In this document: positions 48,723 through 58,260 of the stretch, in pieces
How positions within the stretch are numbered: position 1 is the stretch's first letter
Layout of the letters: the number at the start of each line of letters is the position of its first letter
Assembly: GCF_014077505.1 (NCBI RefSeq)
Contig: NZ_JACGWA010000005.1
Coordinates: 62,001 to 126,000, forward strand
Direction: 5' to 3'
Source: Colwellia sp. BRX10-3
GTDB lineage: Bacteria; Pseudomonadota; Gammaproteobacteria; Enterobacterales; Alteromonadaceae
DNA: 64,000 bases
The notes under the pieces: model-generated
What the model was told of the DNA's origin: nothing
Seen by the model: the letters and a program-made list of their open reading frames with translations, nothing else
The model's database searches: none
Translations under genes and position numbers: made by a program

Positions 48723-50921
48723 ATGAATAAAAATATAAGTACATTAATGTGGATATTTTTACTCTGCGCTTCAGCATTTGAGTCATATGCGACTAGTTGT
48801 GAGATTTTCCCTCCTTCCAACATCTGGAATACAAAAATAACCAATGCGCCTGTACATGAACACTCGTTAACCTGGCTAAATGCAATAGGCAAAGGCGTTA
48901 AATTACACCCTGACTTCGGCTCTAAAAGATTTAACAAACCCGCTGCTGGCATTCCAGTAAACTACACTAATAACAGTACACCGAAACATACGGTTTTATT
49001 CAAATATCAAAGTGAAAGTGATGTTGCTGAATATCCAATACCCAAGCATGTAAATGTTGAAGGCGGCATACACGGTAAAGGTGATCGTCATATCATTTCA
49101 TTAGACACTGACAACTGTGTGCTATATGAATTATTCCACGTCAGCAGGAGAGACTCAGGTCAATGGACAGGCGGCTCTGGCGCTATATTCGATCTAAAAA
49201 GTAACGACTTGCGGCCAGACAGATGGACTTCAGCTGATGCTGCAGGTTTACCAATATACCCTGGCTTAGTTCGGTATGACGAAGTTAAAACCGGCGAAAT
49301 AAACCACGCCTTACGTTTTACAGTACCAACCACTAATAGACAATATTTATGGCCGGCCAGGCATTATGCATCTCGGCATAACAATACCAACCTACCTCCA
49401 ATGGGTATGCGCCTGCGTCTAAAGCAGGAGGTAGATATTTCGAGTTTCTCTCCGCAAGCTAAAGTTATCGCTAAAGCGTTAAAAACTTACGGCATGATCT
49501 TAGCTGACAACGGCGGCTCAATGTTCATTTCAGGAGAGCCAAATGAAAACTGGAATAATTGGGGCTTAAAAGACTTAAAAAAACTGGTTAGCAATAACTT
49601 TGAAGTTATTGATACTGATTTCCTCCAAGTACACCCAGATTCAGCGAGCACCGATAAAAGTGAATTAAGCAAAATAATCAGCAAAAAAAATGAGATAAAA
49701 GACCAGCTAAAAAAAACCAAAAAAGTAAACTATAAAAATAAAGCAAAATACTACACTGATTTTTATGTTTCACCCTACGGCCATGACTCATACGACGGCA
49801 CCAACGAAAGGCCTTGGAAAACATTACAACATGCTGCAAACCTTGCTGAGCCAGGCGACACAATTAATGTTGAAAAAGGCAATTACGCGCCATTTAAAAT
49901 ATCTAAAAGTGGTAAACCTGGCTTACCAATTACCTTTAGCGCCGACAATGCGGTAATTGACGCTTTTAAAGGTGGCACTAGAGATGGCATTGAAATTAAA
50001 AAAGCTCACTACATTACTATTCGAGGCTTCGAGGTACACCACGCCAACAGAGCAGGTATCAGTGCCGTAACATGTTCAAATATCACCTTAGAGTGGAATA
50101 AGCTTAATAAAAATCAAACATGGGGTATATTCACCGGTTTTTGTGATGACTTAACAATTAGGCATAACATTGCTACTTCATCAAAAAAACAACATGGCAT
50201 ATACGTTTCAAACACTTCAAAAAATATTCTAGTGCACAACAATACATCACACTCTAATCATGCCGCTGGCATTCACCTTAACGGCGACAAAAACATGGGC
50301 GGTATAGGGCTAATAACTAATGCAGAAATTTATAATAACTTAATTTACAACAATGGTAGAGCAGGCGGTGCTGCTATTAATATGGACGGTGTTCAATACT
50401 CTAAAGTTTATAACAATATTTTATACAACAATTATGGTACCGGCATTGCTTTATTTAAAGGCGATAGTGCCGATGGTTCTAAGCACAACCAAATCATGCA
50501 TAATACGGTTATTATGCCGAGAGATGGACGATGGTGTGCCATGTTTAAAAATAACAGTAGCCACAATAGTTTTATAAATAATGTTTGTGTAAGCAAGCAT
50601 CATCATCGCGGTGCAATAAGTATTGACGACAGTTCAGTTATTAGTTTTACTAGCGACTACAACGCCTACACACCAAAATTTACTTTTGATGGTGGCGAAA
50701 GTACGATATCTTTTGAAAAATGGCGCAGCATCACAAAGAACGATCAAAATAGTGTAACAGTTAAAGATATTGATACCTTATTTAATTACCAATTTAAAAA
50801 CTTTAAGCCTAGCATCAACAGCCCACTTATTAATAATGGAACTTTTCTGGATGAGTTTAATTACGATTTTAACCAACAATTACGTAAAGCCCCTGCCGAT
50901 ATTGGCGCAATAAATCACTGA
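48723..50921 (+). CDS. Secreted right-handed beta-helix protein
   Basis: A 732-aa exported protein with a signal peptide (residues 1-24, ending SYA). The first 300 residues form a domain that I do not recognise (CEIFPPSNIWNTKI, then GKGDRHIISLDTDNCVLYEL). From about 345 a parallel beta-helix begins with the DUF1565-like entry FYVSPYGHDSYDGTNERPWKTL, then repeated turns rich in Asn and Gly (HNIATSSKKQHGIYVSNTS, YNNILYNNYGTGIAL). Such helices are found in polysaccharide lyases and epimerases. Its place in an exopolysaccharide locus suggests action on the glycan; no catalytic residue can be named. Confidence 0.85.
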   Translation: MNKNISTLMWIFLLCASAFESYATSCEIFPPSNIWNTKITNAPVHEHSLTWLNAIGKGVKLHPDFGSKRFNKPAAGIPVNYTNNSTPKHTVLFKYQSESDVAEYPIPKHVNVEGGIHGKGDRHIISLDTDNCVLYELFHVSRRDSGQWTGGSGAIFDLKSNDLRPDRWTSADAAGLPIYPGLVRYDEVKTGEINHALRFTVPTTNRQYLWPARHYASRHNNTNLPPMGMRLRLKQEVDISSFSPQAKVIAKALKTYGMILADNGGSMFISGEPNENWNNWGLKDLKKLVSNNFEVIDTDFLQVHPDSASTDKSELSKIISKKNEIKDQLKKTKKVNYKNKAKYYTDFYVSPYGHDSYDGTNERPWKTLQHAANLAEPGDTINVEKGNYAPFKISKSGKPGLPITFSADNAVIDAFKGGTRDGIEIKKAHYITIRGFEVHHANRAGISAVTCSNITLEWNKLNKNQTWGIFTGFCDDLTIRHNIATSSKKQHGIYVSNTSKNILVHNNTSHSNHAAGIHLNGDKNMGGIGLITNAEIYNNLIYNNGRAGGAAINMDGVQYSKVYNNILYNNYGTGIALFKGDSADGSKHNQIMHNTVIMPRDGRWCAMFKNNSSHNSFINNVCVSKHHHRGAISIDDSSVISFTSDYNAYTPKFTFDGGESTISFEKWRSITKNDQNSVTVKDIDTLFNYQFKNFKPSINSPLINNGTFLDEFNYDFNQQLRKAPADIGAINH

Positions 50922-50959
50922 TTTAAAATTTAATTTACGAAAACGGAAAGTAATACAAC

Positions 50960-51898
50960 ATGCCGACTAATACCACAAAAGCGACTATAGCTATCATTAC
51001 TTGTCGTAGGCCACAATGGCTAAAGCGCTTACTTGAATCACTTATACAACAAAAAGTTGATGACAATGTTGAGTTAGATATTATCGTTGTCGACAATGCA
51101 GGCGAAGAAAGTACAGCAAACGTGGTAAAAGCTATCGCTGATGTTAGCCCTTACACTGTTCATTATTTCCACGAAGCGAATGCAGGCATCGTGTTTGCTC
51201 GCAACCGATGCGTATTAGAATTTTTAAAAACAAACTCTCAAAACCTTTTTTTCATTGATGATGACGAATGGCCAGAATCCAATAATTGGGCGCAACTGTT
51301 ACTCAACAAACAATCAGAGAAAAAAGTAGATATTGTTACTAGCCACGTTATTTCGGTTGGTAGTGAAGGCACACCAACCTGGGCTATTGAATTAATTTAT
51401 GGCAAAAACAAGTTGGTTGAAGGTGACTTGGTTAATGTTTTCTACACCAACAACTTATTAATTTCTCGTGAAGTACTACAGCAAATAAATCCTCCGTTTG
51501 ATAAACGTTTTGCGATGACCGGTGCAAGTGATTATCATTTTGCTTTAAAATGTCAAAAAGCTGGATTTAACGCCTTCTATACAAATGCCCCCGTTATGGA
51601 AGAATTCCCCAAATCAAGAGCGACTGTTAAGTGGTTTCTTAAACGAGGCTTTCGTTCAGGTATCGGTTTTACACGTAGTCACTTATTTGAAGATTCACTT
51701 ATTAAAGCAATCTTTCATTGTACTTTAATGTCAGGAATCAGGTTCATTCGTGGTATTGGCTACTGTGTTATGGGTGCTGTAACACTAAACAAAACAACGT
51801 TTGTTGATGGTTTATTTAGATTATGTTCCGCAGTAGGTACAATCGCAGGTTTTTTTGGCATTAAACATAACGAATATAATACTATTCATGGTCAATAA
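50960..51898 (+). CDS. Glycosyltransferase family 2
   Basis: A 312-aa GT-A enzyme. The nucleotide-sugar fold is shown by IAIITCRRPQWLKRLLESL, DIIVVDNAGEE, NAGIVFARNRCVLEFL and the metal site FIDDDEWPE. A C-terminal hydrophobic part follows (RGIGYCVMGAVTLNK). It adds a sugar to the growing repeat unit at the inner face of the membrane; donor unknown. It overlaps the next gene by 11 bases. Confidence 0.9.
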   Translation: MPTNTTKATIAIITCRRPQWLKRLLESLIQQKVDDNVELDIIVVDNAGEESTANVVKAIADVSPYTVHYFHEANAGIVFARNRCVLEFLKTNSQNLFFIDDDEWPESNNWAQLLLNKQSEKKVDIVTSHVISVGSEGTPTWAIELIYGKNKLVEGDLVNVFYTNNLLISREVLQQINPPFDKRFAMTGASDYHFALKCQKAGFNAFYTNAPVMEEFPKSRATVKWFLKRGFRSGIGFTRSHLFEDSLIKAIFHCTLMSGIRFIRGIGYCVMGAVTLNKTTFVDGLFRLCSAVGTIAGFFGIKHNEYNTIHGQ

Positions 51899-52949
51899 CG
51901 CTTCAAAAACGGCTATAAAATGGTTATTGATTGAAGACCTGGCATGCTTAAAAGAATATCTTGCACAATGGAAAAAACTGTCTATTGAAACCCAGTCTAA
52001 CCTTTTTTGTTCGCCAGAGTGGATATTAACTTGGATAGAAATATATTGGCAATCTAATTGGCAAATTAAAACAATCATTGGTTTAAAGAACAATAAAATG
52101 GTAGCTATCTCGCCACTTTACTTACAGAAAAAAACACAGCTATTCTCATTCTCAAAGTTACTCCCATTAGGTCAAGGTGAACCTGAAAATAGTGAAGTTC
52201 TCTCAGAATTTCAAGATGTAATTATAAGAAATGAATATAAAAATGAAAGCATTTATACTGAAATTGCAAATCAAATACTAGCGATAAAATATGACCAAAT
52301 AAAGTGCCATTCCCTGCTACCCAGCTCAAATTGGTTTAAAATATTATTGCATCTAAACAATTTTACGCCTAAAGCTGTTGGAAAAAGATATTTACTCGCT
52401 GAAAACACCAACTACGAACAAACACTTAGTAAAAATAACAGAGTAAAATGGCATAGATGTCGCAAAAAATTAGAGAACCTCAATGCTCAATTTATTTGGG
52501 TGCCTGAAAAAAATCATCACGAATTTTGGTCAAAATTAGTTTTATTTCACCAACAAAGGTGGAATGCAAAGGGAAAACTAGGCGCTTTCTTTCACCAGGA
52601 CTTTACAAACTTTCATACCCGATTACAAGAAGAGAAAAAAACTAGAATGAGCGCTATTTTGATCAATGGCATTCCCATAGTAATAAACTATTACTTAAAT
52701 GATCATGACACTTTATATTTTTATCAGTGCGGTTGGAACGAAAGCGAATACGCTAATTTATCACCGGGCTTTTCATTGCATATATGGAGTATTATTAATA
52801 ATCCATTAAAGCGCTATGACTTTATGATGGGCGATGCTTCAGATAACTATAAAGAGTCGTTCAAATGTAATGCGATAGAAAATATGTACGATATTATTGT
52901 TTATAAAAACTCATTTGTAAGTCTTCTATCCAAAAGACTAAAAAATTAA
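51888..52949 (+). CDS. FemAB/BioF2-like acetyltransferase
   Basis: A 353-aa protein of the GNAT-related CelD/BcsL (BioF2-like) group, frequent in exopolysaccharide and exosortase loci. Supporting segments are LFCSPEWILTWIEIYW near the N-terminus, VKWHRCRKKLENL, and FYQCGWNESEYANLSPGFSL and DFMMGDASDNYKESF near the C-terminus, which form the family's acyl-CoA site. ATG at 51888 overlaps the glycosyltransferase stop; TTG at 51855 is an alternative. It may acylate the repeat unit. Confidence 0.8.
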   Translation: MVNNASKTAIKWLLIEDLACLKEYLAQWKKLSIETQSNLFCSPEWILTWIEIYWQSNWQIKTIIGLKNNKMVAISPLYLQKKTQLFSFSKLLPLGQGEPENSEVLSEFQDVIIRNEYKNESIYTEIANQILAIKYDQIKCHSLLPSSNWFKILLHLNNFTPKAVGKRYLLAENTNYEQTLSKNNRVKWHRCRKKLENLNAQFIWVPEKNHHEFWSKLVLFHQQRWNAKGKLGAFFHQDFTNFHTRLQEEKKTRMSAILINGIPIVINYYLNDHDTLYFYQCGWNESEYANLSPGFSLHIWSIINNPLKRYDFMMGDASDNYKESFKCNAIENMYDIIVYKNSFVSLLSKRLKN

Positions 52950-52984
52950 AGGCTCAATATGAAATTGGCGACTAAGATTGGCCC

Positions 52985-53899
52985 CTAATATTTTGACCTT
53001 ACAAAACAGATACAATACTTAATAATAATTTTGAATAGTAAATGAATGCCTCTATAGCTCATTTTAACATTCAGTGAACGAAAACAAATATTCAACGCAT
53101 GAATGTACTTGTTTTTCCAAAGTAAATCTTCACACCATGAATTCAAAACATAAACGTTCATTGCTCTAAATTTCTTTTCAAAGCTTACAGGTAAACAATC
53201 AACATTTTTATTAAAAAATCTTGTAATCACATTTAAATTATCTTCATATGAGCTTAAAGTAGTTCCTAAACTGTATTCAATATCATACTTAATACATAAA
53301 TTTTCTGATAACTCACCTATTTTACCAAGTAAGGAAACTTTAAGGTATAAATCAATATCTTCTGCTGTTTTTAAGTCTTCATCAACCCCCCCTACCTCTC
53401 TAATAACAGTTGATTCAATTAAAAAACTCGAGGTAGTTAAATTATAAGGATGCATAAATATGTCTTCACAGTTTTTCTCTATTAGCTCTGGTAAATTGTG
53501 AGTGTAAGCCTTAGGCTGAGATCTTAAATTATAATCTTTACAATATATAGCTATCAAAGATTTGTTCTCTTCCATATGCATCATCTGAACTGATAGCTTT
53601 GAAGGAAGCCACTCATCATCAGCATCTAAAAAGGCAAGATATTTACCTTTAGCAGCCTTTATTCCAACATTTCGAGCTGAAGAAGCGCCACCATTAATTT
53701 TATGAAGCAAACGTATACTCAATGAATGTTCTTGAACTATTAATACAGAGTCATCTGTTGAACCATCATCAACAACAATCACCTCATAACTATTAAAAGT
53801 TTGTTTCTGAATAGAGTCTAAAGCCCTAGCTATATACTTTGAAGCATTATATACAGGAATAATTATTGATACAGTTGAATTGCTCATTGAAAACTTCAT
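52985..53899 (-). CDS. Glycosyltransferase family 2 (inverted gene)
   Basis: A GT-A enzyme of about 304 aa with a full motif set: STVSIIIPVYNASKYIARAL, YEVIVVDDGSTDDS, GGASSARNVGIKAAKG and the metal site FLDADDEWLPSK. The C-terminal part may contact the membrane. ATG at 53899 is taken; ATG at 53887 (MSNSTV) fits the family start well too, and a TTG at 53980 would add an atypical extension. It is the only gene between 47 and 62 kb on the minus strand, which breaks the run of plus-strand genes. Confidence 0.87.
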   Translation of the reverse strand: MKFSMSNSTVSIIIPVYNASKYIARALDSIQKQTFNSYEVIVVDDGSTDDSVLIVQEHSLSIRLLHKINGGASSARNVGIKAAKGKYLAFLDADDEWLPSKLSVQMMHMEENKSLIAIYCKDYNLRSQPKAYTHNLPELIEKNCEDIFMHPYNLTTSSFLIESTVIREVGGVDEDLKTAEDIDLYLKVSLLGKIGELSENLCIKYDIEYSLGTTLSSYEDNLNVITRFFNKNVDCLPVSFEKKFRAMNVYVLNSWCEDLLWKNKYIHALNICFRSLNVKMSYRGIHLLFKIIIKYCICFVRSKY

Positions 53900-54009
53900 A
53901 TTATAGTTTTTAGGATCTGTTGATCTTTCGTGATTAAATTTTGAACTAAAAAAGTAATCTCGTATAATTATTTCGCCCAAAATAGAAATATAACATCACC
54001 ATATCCCGA

Positions 54010-54033
54010 CCAGTGCTCACAAATGAGCACTGG
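54010..54033. repeat. Hairpin CCAGTGCTC / GAGCACTGG
   Basis: A 9-bp perfect stem with a 6-base loop (54010-54018 and 54025-54033). No T run follows on either strand, so it is not a standard terminator. Its right arm starts the 17-base tandem array. Confidence 0.85.
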
Positions 54034-54082
54034 TCAAAACTAAGCACTGGTCAAAACTAAGCACTGGTCAAAACTAAGCACT
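54026..54082. repeat. 17-base tandem repeat, 3.4 copies
   Basis: Unit AGCACTGGTCAAAACTA in three perfect copies (54026-54042, 54043-54059, 54060-54076) plus six bases of a fourth. It lies about 130 bases ahead of the inverted glycosyltransferase and 380 ahead of the ligase gene. Confidence 0.92.
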
Positions 54083-54462
54083 ATAATGCTCAAAGATAGA
54101 ATGTATGACAAGCTCGAATACAGAATTACTATGGAAAATATTTTTTGTCGAATAGAAACAAAGCATCATTAGCATTATCTACAAAAATCACTTCTGGCAA
54201 CATGAATGAGAGAAAATCTATACCTGAATTATGCAAAGGCCTATACGAAAGCTTGATGGTAATAATGCATATTTGAAAAGCTAGCAAATTTCAGTAAAAA
54301 AACTGATTTAAGATAGAAATAGTTAATAAATAACCGATTAACTGTAGTAGTATTGGTTAATATTTTTACTGGTTATTTTCTGGTAAAAGTTAAAATAATA
54401 GCAATTGAACAACTTAAAAAGTAAACCATTCTCACTCACGCCCAAATGGAATTAATTTAAGC

Positions 54463-55791
54463 ATGGTAAGACCGCTCCCTAAGCAAGAACACAAAGATTC
54501 TACTTTTGCTTTTGTACTCTTATTTTTATATACCGCCGCAGTTTTAATTCGTCCACATGAAATGTTTGTTGGCACACGGCAATGGATCATTATTAAAGTT
54601 TTTGCCATTCTATGCTTCTTAGCCGTATTAGTAGGACATAGACCATTAAAAATATACCCACAACATTGGATGTTACTCTCTTTAGTGCCTTTAATTATTA
54701 TGTCAGGCTTTTTAAATGCCTCGGGGATGATAGGTATTGAAGAGGCTCAAAAACTCTTTATAAGTGCCATTATCCCCCTGTTTCTATACACTTTCAGTAT
54801 AAGCACCATAAAACGACAACATTGGCTAATGTTTGTCTGTTTAATTGCTGCGATGTTAATGGTACATAATGGCCATACTCAACAAACTGCATTTATGGGT
54901 AACGGCTGGGCATTGTATACCCATTCTGTTGGATATATTGATCTTGGAGAACGACGAATAACTTATTTAGGATTTTTTAATGACCCAAATGATTTAGGTA
55001 TGTTTTTAGTTATGTGCATTCCTTTTACAATATATTTTTTTTCAAAGGGTAAGTTCCTTACTAAGTTACTAATGTTCTTAGTTTTAGCTTCTCTTGTGTA
55101 CGGCGTATTTTTAACAGGCTCAAGAGGAACCATGGTAGGTTCAATCGCATTAGTTGGCACATATTTTTTGATCACGTACGCTGGCCCTAAGTTATTCGTA
55201 GCTTCAATTGTTGTTGCACCAATTTTTGCGGTTGTAGCCACATCACTTCAAAAAAATATAGATGAATCAGCTAACCAACGTTTAGAGGCATGGTATCACG
55301 GCATTCAAATGGCAATATCTAACCCCATATTTGGTGTAGGTAAGGCACAATTTGTAGAAGTACATGGTAGAACAGCACACAATTCATATATATTGATACT
55401 AGGCGAACTAGGTTTTGTAGGATATTCTCTCTGGGGGGGGGCTATTATTTTTACTGTTTTTAGTGCTTTTAAATTTCTTAAATACAATAAAAACAAAATA
55501 CAGACAGAGCAAGATAATGATAGGAATACAGCACTAAAAAATGAATTTATGCTCAATAAAACTCTACTTTTTTCAATGGTTGGTTTTATGGTTACTGGTT
55601 TTTTTCTTAGTCGCTCATACACCTTACTGTTATTTATCTTTGTAGGTATGACACTCGCCTCTCACATACGATTAGTAAAACTAGAGCCTGCTCTTGAACA
55701 GTTTTTTAACACAAAAACAGCTTTACGCTCAATGATGTATAGTTGGGTAGTTATTATCGCGGTATATATAACATTAAAAATTGGCTTATAG
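54463..55791 (+). CDS. O-antigen ligase-like protein, exosortase A system-associated
   Basis: A 442-aa membrane protein with about ten membrane segments and the Wzy_C/O-antigen-ligase pattern: GFFNDPNDLGMFLVM, GSRGTMVGSIALV near residue 222, and the large periplasmic loop ending VHGRTAHNSYILILGELGF with the conserved His. This matches the putative O-glycosylation ligase found with exosortase A. It probably moves or polymerises the glycan at the outer face of the inner membrane. First gene of a plus-strand run to 62.0 kb. Confidence 0.88.
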   Translation: MVRPLPKQEHKDSTFAFVLLFLYTAAVLIRPHEMFVGTRQWIIIKVFAILCFLAVLVGHRPLKIYPQHWMLLSLVPLIIMSGFLNASGMIGIEEAQKLFISAIIPLFLYTFSISTIKRQHWLMFVCLIAAMLMVHNGHTQQTAFMGNGWALYTHSVGYIDLGERRITYLGFFNDPNDLGMFLVMCIPFTIYFFSKGKFLTKLLMFLVLASLVYGVFLTGSRGTMVGSIALVGTYFLITYAGPKLFVASIVVAPIFAVVATSLQKNIDESANQRLEAWYHGIQMAISNPIFGVGKAQFVEVHGRTAHNSYILILGELGFVGYSLWGGAIIFTVFSAFKFLKYNKNKIQTEQDNDRNTALKNEFMLNKTLLFSMVGFMVTGFFLSRSYTLLLFIFVGMTLASHIRLVKLEPALEQFFNTKTALRSMMYSWVVIIAVYITLKIGL

Positions 55792-55870
55792 TATTTATTT
55801 ATAGTTTCAGATATCTGATAATACACTGATATAAAATCAACTTAAAACCTCATAAAATAATGGATTTAAA

Positions 55871-56803
55871 ATGAAAAAAGCGGTAATTGTAGTCGGCATG
55901 CATCGAAGTGGCACTTCGGCTATATCAGGCATGCTATCAACTTTAGGCGTTTTTATGGGGAAAAAGCTTTTTTCAGCCCAAAAAGGTGTTAACGAGAAAG
56001 GGTTTTATGAAAACGCTGCGATTGTTGATTTAAATGAAAAAGCTTTTGATCTACTTAACTGGACATGGGATGACCCATTAGCTAATTGTTTTGAAAAATT
56101 TGACGAAACAGTAGTATCTTCGCTAGAAAAACAGGCATTAGCACTTATAAAAACAGAATATCAAGAACAACCAATATGGGGAATGAAAGATCCTAGAACA
56201 TCTCTACTACTTCCCTTCTGGATTAAAGTTCTAGCAAAGTCTAATATAGAACCTTGTTTTATTCTCATGATAAGAAAACCAAACGAGGTGGTTGGCTCTT
56301 TGAAAAAAAGAGATGAATTTTCAGATTCCAAGTCGTTACTGCTATGGATAAATTATACATTATCTAGTTATTGGCAAGTTAAGAACGAAAAATTTGTTAT
56401 CGTCTCATTTGATCACTTAATTGGTGCGCCTACAGAAATAATTCAACAATTAAAAACAGAATTTGGCTTGGTTATCGAACATCCAGAAAAACAAGATTTC
56501 ATAGATCCTAAGATGCAAAACCAAAAGCAGCTCGATAGTGGTAAAAGTGAACTCCACCAACTTGCAAATTCAGTCTACCTAGAATTAACATCTGAACAGC
56601 CAGATGAAGCCACTATTGAAAAGCTCACAAAAACATTTAATGAGCTAAAACTAAAAGATAGCTCTGTATTCATTGAGCATATACATTCATTAAAATTAAG
56701 TGAAACAAAATATCGGCAATTATTTTATACTGCCTACAAATCCATTTGGTGGAAACTAGCAACGCCATTTCGTAAGTTAGAAAGATTGATAACGAATAAT
56801 TAG
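55871..56803 (+). CDS. Sulfotransferase-family protein
   Basis: A 310-aa protein with the PAPS-binding P-loop VVGMHRSGTSAISGMLSTLG at the N-terminus, WGMKDPRTSLLLPFW, LMIRKPNEVVGSLKKRD (the 3'-phosphate-binding Arg/Ser region), and KFVIVSFDHLIG. This is the bacterial sulfotransferase group common in exopolysaccharide loci of marine bacteria, where it may sulfate the glycan. Phosphate-transferring relatives share the fold, so the exact donor is inferred. GGAT precedes the ATG. The next gene starts 7 bases after its stop. Confidence 0.85.
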   Translation: MKKAVIVVGMHRSGTSAISGMLSTLGVFMGKKLFSAQKGVNEKGFYENAAIVDLNEKAFDLLNWTWDDPLANCFEKFDETVVSSLEKQALALIKTEYQEQPIWGMKDPRTSLLLPFWIKVLAKSNIEPCFILMIRKPNEVVGSLKKRDEFSDSKSLLLWINYTLSSYWQVKNEKFVIVSFDHLIGAPTEIIQQLKTEFGLVIEHPEKQDFIDPKMQNQKQLDSGKSELHQLANSVYLELTSEQPDEATIEKLTKTFNELKLKDSSVFIEHIHSLKLSETKYRQLFYTAYKSIWWKLATPFRKLERLITNN

Positions 56804-56810
56804 AACTGCT

Positions 56811-58259
56811 TTGAAACAACAAGTAATTGAGTCACTTAAGTGGCTAGCTATCGGAAAAGTTTTATCACAGGCCTTTCGATGGGGAGCGACCATTTTCACT
56901 ATGCGTATTCTTTTTCCTGAAGATTACGCCATCATAGCGATTAGTTCATTTTTCATAGAGTTCTTATGGATGTTCAGTACAGGCGGAATATTAACCGCAC
57001 TTGTTAGACAAAAAGACCTATCTACGCAAGTATTGAAACAATTTACCACCTTCTCATATTTAGCGCATACAGCCCTATTTTTAATTCTATTTTTTATGGC
57101 TGAGTTTATTGCTAACATTTATGGCAATGCAAGTTTAGAAAAAGTAATACAACTATCATCGTTAAGTTTTTTAATCTCTTGCATAGGGCTAAATTCAAAA
57201 GCGCTTTTGTCACGTGAATTAGACTTTCGATCGATTTCAATTAGTGAGGCAACAGGGGATATTATTTGCTCACTTACCACCCTTTACTTGGCCTATATTG
57301 GTTTAGGATTTTGGGCTATTGTCTGGGGGAGTTTGATAAAAGTAATTATTGAGAACATGTTACTTATATTTTTTAGACCTGTTTTTTTCTTTCCTAATTT
57401 AATAAATAAAGAAAGTAGTCCACTTGTAAAATTTGCATCTAAAGCTGCATTTTTAGGAACATTAGCACATATTGCCACCAATGCAGATATCGCAATTGCG
57501 GGTTTAATTCTATCAGATCATGAACTTGGTATATTTCAGTTTGCTGTTGTATTTGCAATGATGCCAATGTCAAAAATAATGCCAATGATTCGACAAGTTG
57601 CATTACCAGCCTATGCAAAGTTACAAGACGAGCCAGCAAAGCTTCGTCAGTATTTCATAAAAAGCCAGAGAATGATGATGCTTGTAATGATCCCCTTATT
57701 TTGGGGTATTTCTGCTTGCTCATATACTATAATCCCTATTATTTTTGGAGAGAAATGGTCTGATGCTTGTTTAGTACTAAGTGTCTATTGTTTATCTATT
57801 CCACTAAAACTGATATTGGAATTAGTAGGCCCTGTATTTAAAGCGATTGGAGATGTAAGCACCTTAATTACAAACACATTTATTAATATAGTAATCATGT
57901 TACCTTCATTTTTAATAGGCAGCTTTTGGGGGCCTGTAGGACTGGCATTAAGTTGGTTAGTTGGGTTTTCATTGGTTTTTATTATTGTATCTAATCGAAT
58001 ATGTACTCGTTTAAATATTTCCACAGCATTATTTTATCGCTCTTTAGCCTTTATAATGACATCGGGTATTGTAATGCTTGTGAGTGTGCTTTTTACAACA
58101 GAACTGCTCGAAAACCATATCAATCTGCTTCTATTGTTAGCATGTCAAATTATTGTTGGTGCAATTGCCTACCTTATATCGCTTATACTGCTTGATAAAA
58201 CAGTATTACAAGAAGCACTTAACATGATGCCCGCAAAATATAGCAAATGGATTTCATAA
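56811..58259 (+). CDS. Lipopolysaccharide/exopolysaccharide flippase, MOP superfamily
   Basis: A 482-aa protein with about 12-14 membrane segments, of the Wzx/WzxC (Polysacc_synt) type. The N-terminus WLAIGKVLSQAFRWGATIFTMRILFPEDY and LGIFQFAVVFAMMPMSKIMPM are typical for WzxC-like transporters that flip lipid-linked repeat units. Start is TTG at 56811; no ATG is available near. It is tightly packed between the sulfotransferase and acyltransferase genes (one-base gap downstream). Confidence 0.9.
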   Translation: MKQQVIESLKWLAIGKVLSQAFRWGATIFTMRILFPEDYAIIAISSFFIEFLWMFSTGGILTALVRQKDLSTQVLKQFTTFSYLAHTALFLILFFMAEFIANIYGNASLEKVIQLSSLSFLISCIGLNSKALLSRELDFRSISISEATGDIICSLTTLYLAYIGLGFWAIVWGSLIKVIIENMLLIFFRPVFFFPNLINKESSPLVKFASKAAFLGTLAHIATNADIAIAGLILSDHELGIFQFAVVFAMMPMSKIMPMIRQVALPAYAKLQDEPAKLRQYFIKSQRMMMLVMIPLFWGISACSYTIIPIIFGEKWSDACLVLSVYCLSIPLKLILELVGPVFKAIGDVSTLITNTFINIVIMLPSFLIGSFWGPVGLALSWLVGFSLVFIIVSNRICTRLNISTALFYRSLAFIMTSGIVMLVSVLFTTELLENHINLLLLLACQIIVGAIAYLISLILLDKTVLQEALNMMPAKYSKWIS

Positions 58260-58260
58260 C

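Larger units (their letters stand above)
53981..54462. other. Gene-free gap with hairpin and tandem repeats
   Basis: About 480 AT-rich bases between divergent genes. The left part carries a hairpin and a 17-base tandem array, described separately. The right part, about 54,100-54,460, has no open frame; promoters for the inverted glycosyltransferase and for the run starting at 54463 should lie here, but none is clear. Confidence 0.5.

Noticed and set aside
52958-52987. Nine-codon frame MKLATKIGP after the FemAB-like gene
   Set aside because: Too short; could be the start of a deleted gene, but nothing supports this.
54026-54082. CRISPR-like array
   Set aside because: The units are contiguous 17-mers with no spacers, and no cas gene is present.
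54084-54160. Possible transposase trace (DRMYDKLEYRITMENIF)
   Set aside because: A short frame that faintly resembles the end of an IS5-type transposase; too short and not conserved enough to call.
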